Shown here piece after piece: positions 23,881 through 29,857 of a DNA stretch of 42,989 bases. The stretch comes from a virus. The notes beneath the pieces are model-generated. The model did not search any database. It was not told where the DNA came from and saw only the letters and a program-made list of their open reading frames with translations. The stretch is from positions 1-42,989 of the IMG/VR virus record IMGVR_UViG_3300042868_004485; one strand, written 5' to 3'. Both the position numbers and the translations under genes were made by a program. How positions within the stretch are numbered: the first letter of the stretch is position 1; each line of letters begins with the position of its first letter.

Positions 23881-24138
23881 CTAGACTGTTATAATTCCGG
23901 GCCGCCCGTACACTCCGTCAAGGTGTATAGAGCGGCCGCGAATTTCTATCCTGCTATCACGGCCGATGCAGTCGCTACACGTGAATTCAGTACCGATGCA
24001 GTCCAGACACCGGGCCGTATCATATACGGCCGATATAGCGACCTTGTGTGATATGCGGGTTATACCATTCGGTGTAATTAACCGGATATAACGCGATCCT
24101 TTAATTAAGTCTATCGCCCGCGCAATTTCAGTTTTCAT
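23881..24138 (-). CDS. Small protein with two CxxC pairs
   Basis: This 85-residue protein is counted from MKTEIARAID (GGAG upstream); longer in-frame starts lie inside the preceding micro-gene. It contains RCLDCIGTEFTCSDCIGRD, i.e. C-x2-C, six residues, C-x2-C, which could bind zinc. Basic residues (SRYIRLITPNGITR, SRIEIRGR) surround it, so nucleic-acid contact is possible. It is the last gene of the island operon, just before the terminator. No known family was recognised. Confidence 0.6.
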   Translation of the reverse strand: MKTEIARAIDLIKGSRYIRLITPNGITRISHKVAISAVYDTARCLDCIGTEFTCSDCIGRDSRIEIRGRSIHLDGVYGRPGIITV

Positions 24139-24238
24139 TTCTAGACTCCAGTAATTCCAGGGCATGCCACAATTCATAGAATGCTACCGCGGCAAATGCC
24201 GCGATAGCTGCAACAATCGAACCAAGTAGAATTAGCAT
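24128..24238 (-). CDS. 36-residue predicted membrane micro-protein
   Basis: The translation starts MLILLGSIVAAIAAFAAVAF and ends YELWHALELLESRNEN. The first 20 residues are one uninterrupted hydrophobic span and the rest is a charged tail. Its ATG shares one base with the TGA of the upstream gene (TGATG), and its end overlaps the start of the downstream gene by 11 bases, the tight packing seen in translated operons. A GCGGCA/TGCCGC dyad lies inside. This is a plausible holin-like, toxin-like or regulatory peptide; expression is unproven. Confidence 0.5.
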   Translation of the reverse strand: MLILLGSIVAAIAAFAAVAFYELWHALELLESRNEN

Positions 24239-24483
24239 CAAAATACCTTAATCCATTTACCCGATACGAAATTCCATTTTTCTACCTGGAATGCTGCCAA
24301 TTCGGTAATTTGGAATTTGGCATTTTCCAGCAGATCGACAATTCCAGCGGCCCGCATTTGCGCGGTGATATCGTCGCGAATTTGCAGTGCATGCGCGAAA
24401 TTGTTCGCGTACCCGGTTGCTGCCGGCTGCAGCAGCGGCGAATTAGCGAGATGAATTACCACGTGTATATTCCCTGATTTCAT
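24238..24483 (-). CDS. Hypothetical island protein
   Basis: This 81-residue protein is preceded by a clear GGGGAAATT. The middle is a helix (FAHALQIRDDITAQMRAAGIVDLLENAKFQITEL) and it ends with VEKWNFVSGKWIKVF, a strand pair with aromatic residues. It has no membrane span, cysteines or known motif. Its position between two membrane-protein genes in a coupled operon suggests a shared function. Confidence 0.6.
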   Translation of the reverse strand: MKSGNIHVVIHLANSPLLQPAATGYANNFAHALQIRDDITAQMRAAGIVDLLENAKFQITELAAFQVEKWNFVSGKWIKVF

Positions 24484-24502
24484 AATTTCCCCATTCCCTA
24501 CC

Positions 24503-24688
24503 TTAAAGGTATAACAACCCGATTAAGTGCCGCACGATCAATACCGCTGCGACAATGCCGCACCCTTGAATACTTGCGATATAGCCGTAGTAGACTGCAC
24601 GGCCAGTATTTACCCTGCGGCGAAATACCAGAAATGCAGCGAGAAACAAACATTGTTGCATTATTGCAAATGCGATAATTGTATACAT
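24503..24688 (-). CDS. Small two-span membrane protein (island)
   Basis: This is a 61-residue protein with two hydrophobic spans, residues 4-22 (IIAFAIMQQCLFLAAFLVF) and 37-60 (IASIQGCGIVAAVLIVRHLIGLLYL), joined by a basic loop (RRRVNTGRAVYYG). AGGGGAAATT precedes the ATG. The topology is similar to holins, but this operon holds no lysis enzyme, so pore formation, toxin or sensor roles are equally open. Confidence 0.6.
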   Translation of the reverse strand: MYTIIAFAIMQQCLFLAAFLVFRRRVNTGRAVYYGYIASIQGCGIVAAVLIVRHLIGLLYL

Positions 24689-24704
24689 AATTTCCCCTAA
24701 ATCC

Positions 24705-25103
24705 TTAATTGTTGCGTGCGTTATATGCTGCTACCAGTGCAGCTTGACGGGCATTATATTCTGCAACGGCTGCAGCTTGACGCGCGTTATATTCTGCTAC
24801 CAGTGCAGCTTGACGGGTAGTGTATTCTGCTGCAGTCAATTTCGTTTTTACTGCAGCAGGTTTGATTTCTGCAGCGATTTCTACCGTGGTGGTTTGATTT
24901 GATTCTAGAATTGAATAAACCAATAGGATCGCGAGAAATGCCAAAATGATAACGCCACACACTGCGAACATGCCCGCCATAATATAATCAAATGACTGCG
25001 TAGTAGTATCAACTGGAGTCGATCCTACAATGTACGCATGACGGGCCGCGATCGCAGCGAGTGCCAATATAACAGATAACACGATAACTTTAATTGTTTT
25101 CAT
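24705..25103 (-). CDS. Membrane protein with 11-residue alanine-rich repeats (island)
   Basis: This 132-residue protein has an N-terminal span (5-22, KVIVLSVILALAAIAARHA), a second span (about 42-65, MAGMFAVCGVIILAFLAILLVYS), then a helical tail with three-plus copies of an 11-residue unit (AEYNARQAALV). The unit is also visible as a 33-base repeat in the DNA, so it grew by tandem duplication. Such undecad repeats form long right-handed coiled coils, here projecting from the membrane. A consensus promoter lies 30 bases upstream (25134-25162), so this gene can be transcribed apart from the first two. Confidence 0.6.
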   Translation of the reverse strand: MKTIKVIVLSVILALAAIAARHAYIVGSTPVDTTTQSFDYIMAGMFAVCGVIILAFLAILLVYSILESNQTTTVEIAAEIKPAAVKTKLTAAEYTTRQAALVAEYNARQAAAVAEYNARQAALVAAYNARNN

Positions 25104-25133
25104 AACTTTATACCCTGCCGGTTTGATGTCCCT

Positions 25134-25162
25134 TTATACATGCATGTATCCGGTTATGTCAA
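25134..25162 (-). promoter_or_regulatory. Consensus sigma70-type promoter inside the island
   Basis: TTGACA (25157-25162), a 17-base spacer, then GTATAA (25134-25139) on the minus strand, feeding the 132-residue membrane protein and downstream genes. The spacer contains the dyad TACATGCATGTA, which overlaps the -10 and is a possible operator. Confidence 0.7.
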
Positions 25163-25230
25163 TACATGCAGCTAATAATTAACTGCATGTATTTTTACCC
25201 GCGTACCAGGTTGCATGTATCCAGGTGCAG

Positions 25231-25998
25231 CTACACGGTTTTTAGGTGTAGCATTTTCTTTTTCCCTTGACCGTGCGCAGCAAATACAATTACATTTTTA
25301 CGCGCGTGTAATTTGCTATCCTGCATGCATAACCCGCACGCTTGACAATTAGCGGCCCGCCCGGTTTGCTCAGGACACGGGATCCCGGTATATTCCCCGT
25401 CAAGTTTATATGCGCGATCGTGCGTGTGCTCAGGTATCACGATAGCAGCGGCAAAACCGGCAGCATGCGCGGCCCGTACCTGCTGCATCGTTTCGCACGA
25501 TCTCAAAACCGATATGCGGCCCCAGCTATCGCGGCGTGTATCGCGTGCATGCGTGTATGTCCAGACGCGTACATTTTTACCCTTGACTGCACCACGTGCA
25601 ATGTATCGATCTGCAGCTGCAGATAGAATTTGCGCGGCCTTATTTGTACGCGCGTCCCCGACAACGTGCAGCCGCAGATCGCGGCGACCCGTCAAGGTAT
25701 CGATACCTGCAGCCTCAATTAATGCGATAGCTGCGGGTGATAGAGTCGCAAATTCTCGCGCGGCCTTATTTAGGCGGGCCGTAGTAAAACCCGCCATACC
25801 GGATTCAGCGTAACAACCCGCGCCCATATGCGGGCATGTAGGCGGGCATGATATCTGCGCAGTCCAGGTGCATGACACGGGCCCAATTTTATCGTTGTCT
25901 GATTTTTCTACTGCAGCGATCAAATCAGACATTTTTGTACCGTTGCGCGGCAGCATGTCAAGCGATCCCGAATTGTTTACCGTCGTTAGAGTTTTCAT
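25231..25998 (-). CDS. Gp88-like cysteine-rich protein
   Basis: This 255-residue protein is counted from MKTLTTVNNSG (GGGGAAATTAGGA upstream). It has the pattern of the phage gene product 88 family: NGTKMSDLIAAVEKSDNDKIGPVSCTWTAQISCPPTCPHMGAGCYAESG near the start (four clustered Cys plus one), a middle LRLHVVGDARTNKAAQIL...VRVWTYTHA, and a closing IPCPEQTGRAANCQACGLCMQD. The paired cysteine clusters suggest a metal or iron-sulphur site. The function of the family is unknown. It is second in the island operon, following the 180-residue orphan by 26 bases. Confidence 0.7.
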   Translation of the reverse strand: MKTLTTVNNSGSLDMLPRNGTKMSDLIAAVEKSDNDKIGPVSCTWTAQISCPPTCPHMGAGCYAESGMAGFTTARLNKAAREFATLSPAAIALIEAAGIDTLTGRRDLRLHVVGDARTNKAAQILSAAADRYIARGAVKGKNVRVWTYTHARDTRRDSWGRISVLRSCETMQQVRAAHAAGFAAAIVIPEHTHDRAYKLDGEYTGIPCPEQTGRAANCQACGLCMQDSKLHARKNVIVFAAHGQGKKKMLHLKTV

Positions 25999-26024
25999 TT
26001 TCCTAATTTCCCCATATACCAAAG

Positions 26025-26567
26025 TTAAGCGTATTCCCCAATTACGATGTCCCCGTAATAAACCCGGAATTTCACCCGGTAATTTTCGGTGCCGTTAATT
26101 GTTATCTGCAGCTGCATTTCATTGTCGATATGCAAATGTGCAGCGTCAATGCCTAATTCATAGGCGCGATCGCGTACAAATTCATAATCACCATTTTTGA
26201 TGTATTCAAATGCTGCATGCATTTCTTCGATCTCGCGCAATTCGAATTCATCGGATGCAGCATAGCAAACCGGTTTAACGCTGCAGTTTTCGTACATTTC
26301 ATGCACGATCGCGTCAATAGCATTTTTAACCATGCCGAAAATGTATGTGTGATAAGTATTGACATAATCACCGGCACGAAATGCTAACCTTGACGGGCAA
26401 ATGTATACTGCATCGGTGCAGCTGTTAATATACTTAATTGGTGCAGCATATGAAAACCAATTGTCATATACATGCTGCGTCAAGTCTATACCAGTGCACG
26501 CGCCACACTTGACTAATTCACCCGCCAATTCTCTAACATCGGCCCGCTCAAAAATTATAGGTTCCAT
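26025..26567 (-). CDS. Hypothetical protein, first gene of the island operon
   Basis: This 180-residue protein is counted from MEPIIFERADV because GGAGGT precedes it. It is acidic with mixed helix and strand (YENCSVKPVCYAASDEFELREIEEMHAAFEYIKNGDYEFV) and a beta-rich end (MQLQITINGTENYRVKFRVYYGDIVIGEYA). Seven cysteines are scattered without a clear zinc pattern. No family was recognised. It is the first gene after the strongest promoter of the island, so it is probably made early and in quantity. Confidence 0.65.
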   Translation of the reverse strand: MEPIIFERADVRELAGELVKCGACTGIDLTQHVYDNWFSYAAPIKYINSCTDAVYICPSRLAFRAGDYVNTYHTYIFGMVKNAIDAIVHEMYENCSVKPVCYAASDEFELREIEEMHAAFEYIKNGDYEFVRDRAYELGIDAAHLHIDNEMQLQITINGTENYRVKFRVYYGDIVIGEYA

Positions 26568-26596
26568 TGAATACCTCCGCTGTTTTGATGCTGCGT

Positions 26597-26624
26597 TATA
26601 TAGGCATGTTCGCGAATATGTCAA
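26597..26624 (-). promoter_or_regulatory. Main promoter of the island operon
   Basis: On the minus strand TTGACA (26619-26624) is followed after 16 bases by TATATA (26597-26602), with an alternative TATAAC two bases on. The transcript would start about 25 bases before the first ATG. The spacer holds the 8-base dyad TTCGCGAA, a possible repressor site. Confidence 0.75.
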
Positions 26625-26718
26625 GCGAGATAGAAAAAATAAGCTTGTTAACACAATTACAGCGTGATTTACTCGCGTTATGCATACCTATAAATTGCGG
26701 CCGCATATCCTAAATTCA

Positions 26719-26742
26719 CGCGTACCCGGTTGCATGCTGCGG
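26719..26742 (+). repeat. 24-bp direct repeat flanking the island operon, right copy
   Basis: Exact copy of 23789-23812 in the same orientation, 95 bases upstream of the operon promoter. The sequences beyond the 24 bases diverge on both sides. Confidence 0.6.
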
Positions 26743-26780
26743 GCATTTCTAACCCGTGCGTGCGATCCTAGCGGGCCGTT

Positions 26781-26818
26781 ATACCTGCAACCTGGATACC
26801 TGCAACCTGGATACCTGG
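26781..26818 (+). repeat. 15-bp tandem repeat, 2.5 copies
   Basis: The unit ATACCTGCAACCTGG is repeated exactly at 26781 and 26796, followed by a partial ATACCTGG. It is iteron-like in spacing but short; it lies in the gene-free right flank of the island. Confidence 0.7.
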
Positions 26819-27149
26819 ATAGCTGCAGCTGCACCACGGCCCGCTATATCTGCGGCATGTATCGCTGCATTATCGCTGCAGATCCCGACAAAAACGGCCT
26901 AGGGATCTCAGATAAAAACCCCTCGCGGACGCGCCAGCGCACATGCACGCACTCAATGCGACGCAGATGTAGAAGCGATCACACATCCCAGCACACACAC
27001 ATACATCCACACATACAACACATACACGGCGGGAATGTTTTACGTATCCCTCTGGCCCGCGAGGGAGCTGAGAGCGGCTCCCGTGTATTGCGATCGTTTC
27101 CTGTCCTGGCGTCTCGGTTGCTCGCATTCGTCCGTTTTGCAGATCCAAA

Positions 27150-27188
27150 CAAAAGGAAAAGCACGGCGGGCCAATTGCCTACCGTGCT
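27150..27188 (-). terminator. Rho-independent terminator ending the early operon
   Basis: AGCACGG (27182-27188 on the minus strand) pairs with CCGTGCT (27160-27166), the inner loop can add GGC/GCC, and TTTTCCTTTT follows. It lies 70 bases after the last gene of the leftward early block. Confidence 0.75.
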
Positions 27189-27229
27189 CTGTGTGTGTTG
27201 CGTACGCTCACTATGTACGTACACGCGCC

Positions 27230-27248
27230 TCCGTCCGTCCGTCCGTCC
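27230..27248. repeat. GTCC tetranucleotide repeat
   Basis: TCC followed by four GTCC units lies just beyond the stop of the zinc-ribbon orphan gene. A second GTCC x3 tract is at 27861-27872 on the other side of the same gene, so the gene is bracketed by the same microsatellite. Confidence 0.7.
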
Positions 27249-27257
27249 CTTTTCTTT

Positions 27258-27746
27258 TTACTGCTGCATCCAATTTTCTGCATGCTCACAATGTGCGATG
27301 AACCTACTCCATTCAGGTGGACAGGATCTACTTAGGAAAGTAGTAGCACGTTCACGGCGCCCGGTGATCGGTGCGTCAGCTTCCATATCCTCTGGGAGGA
27401 TGTGCCATGAATCGATGGACATGTCTGTAATACCGATGTGCGTTTCTTCCAGATTCCCGGTCGTATCATCGGTGACTAGAGTTACCAACCGAGCACGATC
27501 AAAGTACATGTACATCGGTGCGCGGCCGGTCGGGATAACAGAGTATCTAACCAGGATGGATCCTGACCACATCTTGCCCATTCCACTAAAGAATGTCTCA
27601 CGACCCGCATCCTGAAGCAACGCCTTGAGCTTCTCGTCATACGTGACAGGTTCTGGGTCACGATGTGGCTGCAATAACATGCACTCAATACACGTCCCGT
27701 TGTACAGCTGTGATGCTGGAATTCCGCACTTAGAACACTTTTCCAT
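27258..27746 (-). CDS. Hypothetical protein with N-terminal zinc-ribbon half
   Basis: This 162-residue protein is counted from MEKCSKCGIPA (GAGGG upstream). It opens with CSKCGIPASQLYNGTCIEC, a C-x2-C, 12 residues, C-x2-C zinc ribbon. The rest is beta-rich (ILVRYSVIPTGRAPMYMYFDRARLVTLVTDD) and ends with a helix (WSRFIAHCEHAENWMQQ). It is the last gene of the early block before a terminator, flanked by GTCC repeats. The family is unknown; DNA or RNA contact is plausible. Confidence 0.6.
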   Translation of the reverse strand: MEKCSKCGIPASQLYNGTCIECMLLQPHRDPEPVTYDEKLKALLQDAGRETFFSGMGKMWSGSILVRYSVIPTGRAPMYMYFDRARLVTLVTDDTTGNLEETHIGITDMSIDSWHILPEDMEADAPITGRRERATTFLSRSCPPEWSRFIAHCEHAENWMQQ

Positions 27747-27860
27747 GTCTATACCCTCTTTTGCGTCAACAAGTGTGACTACTAACTGTTTTTGTGTGTG
27801 AAGTGGACGTACACGATTTGTGCTCGATATTAGGATATGAGCGTTCCTCACATCGCATAC

Positions 27861-27872
27861 GTCCGTCCGTCC
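27861..27872. repeat. GTCC x3 repeat upstream of the zinc-ribbon gene
   Basis: Three GTCC units in the 162-base gap between the two last early genes. The gap otherwise holds only weak promoter-like matches (TTGACG on the minus strand, without a convincing -10). Confidence 0.5.
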
Positions 27873-27908
27873 CGTCAAGATAGCTGTTTGCTATACTTTG
27901 TGTGTCTT

Positions 27909-28379
27909 TTATTCAGTCCACTTTGGCAAATGGAAAGCATCTTCTTTCCGCCATCGTGTGTACATATCAGTGACGCTACGCATCACTTCCTGTTCCTCTG
28001 TAAGCTTCCACCAGACGTGTGAGTTTGGATCGTACTCATCTGCGGTGTACATCCAGATGCGCTCAAAGCCGTCGTTGGTTTCCCGTGAGACAGTGAAGCT
28101 GATGGTGTCTACAACACGCGTTCCATAGTTGAGGTGCGTGTCTACCGATACCTGTGTAAAGTGTACGTTTACTTCAACGAGAGCGTTTGTCGCTTCGTAC
28201 TTGCCATTCAAGTAGAAGCGTGCACTTATACTACACACGTGTTCAGCACCAGTAGTATTCATCTGTATCCAAGCGTCACTGACATACATGTCGTTTGTCT
28301 CGCGCTGATCCTTGATGATGTGCGTAAGTGTGCCTTGAATGCTTCCCGACTCTTCCCACATGTCCAGATACTTCTTCAT
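27909..28379 (-). CDS. Hypothetical early protein
   Basis: This 156-residue protein is counted from MKKYLDMWEESG, since AGGGGAA lies just upstream and a longer frame would run into the Xre-like gene. It is beta-rich (AWIQMNTTGAEHVCSISARFYLNGKYEATNALVEVNVHFTQV) with acidic and aromatic residues (EYDPNSHVWWKLTEEQEVM). It follows the Xre-like gene by two bases. No family was recognised. Confidence 0.6.
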   Translation of the reverse strand: MKKYLDMWEESGSIQGTLTHIIKDQRETNDMYVSDAWIQMNTTGAEHVCSISARFYLNGKYEATNALVEVNVHFTQVSVDTHLNYGTRVVDTISFTVSRETNDGFERIWMYTADEYDPNSHVWWKLTEEQEVMRSVTDMYTRWRKEDAFHLPKWTE

Positions 28380-28381
28380 CT

Positions 28382-28660
28382 CTATTCCCCTAACCCCTTG
28401 TGCTTTGCAATGATATGCGCGGCAGCTGCGATGTCTACATCCTTCAAACCAAACGTTTGAACCAAGGACAGTACTTCTTCCCCATACTGTGTCTTGATGT
28501 TCGCCACTAAGTACATCGCTGCACACTGATCAAACGTGACACCAGTAATCGTAGCGATTTCTCTAATGCGATTATGCGACGGCATATTCTTACCGGTTGC
28601 ATAACGTGAAGTGACAGATGCTTGAATACCAAGTGCAATAGCCAAATCATTGTTCGTCAT
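28382..28660 (-). CDS. Xre/Cro-type helix-turn-helix regulator
   Basis: This 92-residue protein has an N-terminal HTH typical of Cro/CI relatives (TNNDLAIALGIQASVTSRYATGKNMPSHNRIREIATITGVTFDQCAAMYL), then two short helices. It has a strong AGGAGGTAG ribosome binding site. It probably controls early promoters. No integrase or second repressor was found, so it does not by itself indicate lysogeny. Confidence 0.75.
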   Translation of the reverse strand: MTNNDLAIALGIQASVTSRYATGKNMPSHNRIREIATITGVTFDQCAAMYLVANIKTQYGEEVLSLVQTFGLKDVDIAAAAHIIAKHKGLGE

Positions 28661-28696
28661 ATCTACCTCCTTTAGCGGTAACCTAACACGCAGATA

Positions 28697-29131
28697 TTAC
28701 GACGATGTTTCTAAGATGTCAATACCATGTATGGATTTCATCAATTTCTTTTTGGTCTTGTAGGTCTGTGTCTTAAATCCTTTGACATCTTCCACTACTG
28801 TTTGATCGCCTTGCTGGTAGACAAAGTCAGCTATGTACACACCGTAAAAGATTCCCTGGTGCTCAAGCTTGTACCGTACCTGTCTTCTGAGATCCGTTAT
28901 GGCGCCAGCTTTGAGTAGTAGTAATAGGTCACCAAAGCGTTTGAATTCCATCTTGGAATCAAACATGCCATACTCCACGGAATACATGCGTTGGTTTCGA
29001 TACTTACTCTTTGCTGGTGGTGTACCCGCAAAACCAAAAGCACCGCATGCTTTGCAGTTGAGTACGAATGTACTATGCTGCGCTTGCTCTGCAATGCCTT
29101 CCGCTCCACACTTCTTACAACTTGCCTTCAT
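28697..29131 (-). CDS. DUF1064 nuclease-like protein with N-terminal zinc ribbon
   Basis: This 144-residue protein opens with CKKCGAEGIAEQAQHSTFVLNCKACGAFG, a four-Cys ribbon. The rest matches DUF1064: KYRNQRMYSVEYGMFDSKMEFKRFGDLLLLLKAGAITDLRRQVRYKL, YIADFVYQQGDQTVVEDVKGFKT. The E (SKMEFKR), D (IADFVY) and E-x-K (VEDVKG) are the usual PD-(D/E)xK positions, so it is probably a structure-specific endonuclease for replication or recombination intermediates. It fits next to the ERF pathway. Confidence 0.8.
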   Translation of the reverse strand: MKASCKKCGAEGIAEQAQHSTFVLNCKACGAFGFAGTPPAKSKYRNQRMYSVEYGMFDSKMEFKRFGDLLLLLKAGAITDLRRQVRYKLEHQGIFYGVYIADFVYQQGDQTVVEDVKGFKTQTYKTKKKLMKSIHGIDILETSS

Positions 29132-29456
29132 TCATCTCCTCGACGATGGATCCTGTCAGGATGTCTGGCTTTTGCTCTAGCCACCACTGTAACTCCTCCG
29201 GTGCATTTGCTTGCATATAGGCCCTCACAGACGCCCCGTGGAGCAGGAATATCTTCCCTATGCGCTCACCGGTCAAATGTCCACGATGTTTGTACACGCG
29301 TAGACTTTTTGGATTCATGCGAAGAAAAATGCCGGCGTCCTTGTAAGTCATCAAGTCATCCTGGATGCAGAGCTTGACACGCTTTCGTGCTTCGTCTTGA
29401 TATCCGCTGTACTCAGCAAGCGGATCGTACTTTAGTCTTCTTGCTTTCCACTTCAT
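29115..29456 (-). CDS. Excisionase/MerR-like helix-turn-helix protein
   Basis: This is a 113-residue protein. LMTYKDAGIFLRMNPKSLRVYKHRGHLTGERIGKIFLLHGASVRAYMQAN is a winged HTH of the excisionase (HTH_17) kind: helix, turn, recognition helix, basic wing, helix. An N-terminal basic stretch (KWKARRLKYDP) precedes it. Overlaps on both sides (4 and 17 bases) place it firmly in the replication operon. It is more likely an architectural or replication-related DNA binder than an excisionase, because no integrase is present. Confidence 0.65.
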   Translation of the reverse strand: MKWKARRLKYDPLAEYSGYQDEARKRVKLCIQDDLMTYKDAGIFLRMNPKSLRVYKHRGHLTGERIGKIFLLHGASVRAYMQANAPEELQWWLEQKPDILTGSIVEEMNEGKL

Positions 29457-29857
29457 GGCATTTTGTTCCCTGCCATTAAGTCTCTAAACTTCTGGCGGAA
29501 TTTCTCACGTGCACGTTCGGTCTCTTCCGGATGTGGCTCAATAAACATTGACGCTTCATAGACTCTGCGAGCAGCTTCATTTGCTGCACTGTGCTGCGCG
29601 GCTATTGTCTCGGCCCAGTCTTCAACCTCTTTTGGTGTAGGTCTAAACTTGCACTCTCGCCGAATCTTCATCTCTAGTTCGTTCAACCCTTTAGCGTTGT
29701 AAGGATCTGCCAATGAGCGACACGCCTGGGCATAAAGCTTGCAGTCTGTCTCATCTATCGCGACTCCCTGATAACGCGCCACGATAGGCACTATGCGGTC
29801 TACTACGTGCCGTATTGCTTCGACGTCAACACCACTCCGAGTAGCTATCTGTGTCAT
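29453..29857 (-). CDS. Probable helicase loader / replication accessory protein
   Basis: This 134-residue all-helical protein has the middle pattern ETDCKLYAQACRSLADPYNAKGLNELEMKIRRECKFRPTPKEVEDW, resembling helicase-loader families such as SPP1 G39P, where KFxPTPxE closes a helical N-domain. It follows the replication initiator with an ATGA overlap, the usual initiator-loader order. The ribosome binding site is GGAG. It would load the host helicase at the phage origin; a loose match, hence moderate confidence. Confidence 0.5.
   Translation of the reverse strand: MTQIATRSGVDVEAIRHVVDRIVPIVARYQGVAIDETDCKLYAQACRSLADPYNAKGLNELEMKIRRECKFRPTPKEVEDWAETIAAQHSAANEAARRVYEASMFIEPHPEETERAREKFRQKFRDLMAGNKMP

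Larger units (their letters stand above)
23100..26950. mobile_element. Island of foreign word composition (putative acquired cassette)
   Basis: Across coding and non-coding DNA alike, this region is saturated with short palindromes and a few recurring words (CTGCAG, GCATGC, CGGGCAT, CGGGCCG, GTCAAGG, CCAGG/CCTGG, GCGATCGC). I count 17 CTGCAG between 23283 and 26885 but noticed only three in the other 39 kb. GCGATCGC occurs at 23158, 25048 and 26166. Seven minus-strand genes, two TTGACA promoters and one terminator form a self-contained operon. A 24-bp direct repeat brackets it. No transposase or integrase is present, so the means of transfer is unknown. Confidence 0.55.
26625..27149. other. 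Gene-free region, right part of the island
   Basis: I see no supportable gene here. The plus-strand open frame that crosses it shows low-complexity composition and no ribosome binding site. Up to about 26900 it has the palindrome-rich wording of the island, including the second 24-bp repeat and a 15-bp tandem repeat. AGATCCC/GGGATCT forms a stem at about 26880-26910. From about 26985 to 27030 there is a CA/TA-rich low-complexity patch (ACACACATACATCC type). A further stem CCCTC/GAGGG occurs near 27050. It may contain replication or regulatory elements. Confidence 0.45.

Noticed and set aside
23100-27100. CRISPR array or diversity-generating retroelement in the repeat-rich island
   Set aside because: Repeats are not regularly spaced with unique spacers, no cas genes or reverse transcriptase are present, and no template/variable repeat pair was seen.
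26680-27615. Long plus-strand open frame of about 311 codons
   Set aside because: It crosses the gene-free flank, the minus-strand terminator and the zinc-ribbon gene; the translation is low-complexity and rich in Cys/Arg/His, and no ribosome binding site is present.
28382-28660. Temperate lifestyle based on the Xre-like regulator and excisionase-like HTH
   Set aside because: No integrase, partition system or divergent repressor/Cro pair was found; such regulators also occur in lytic phages.
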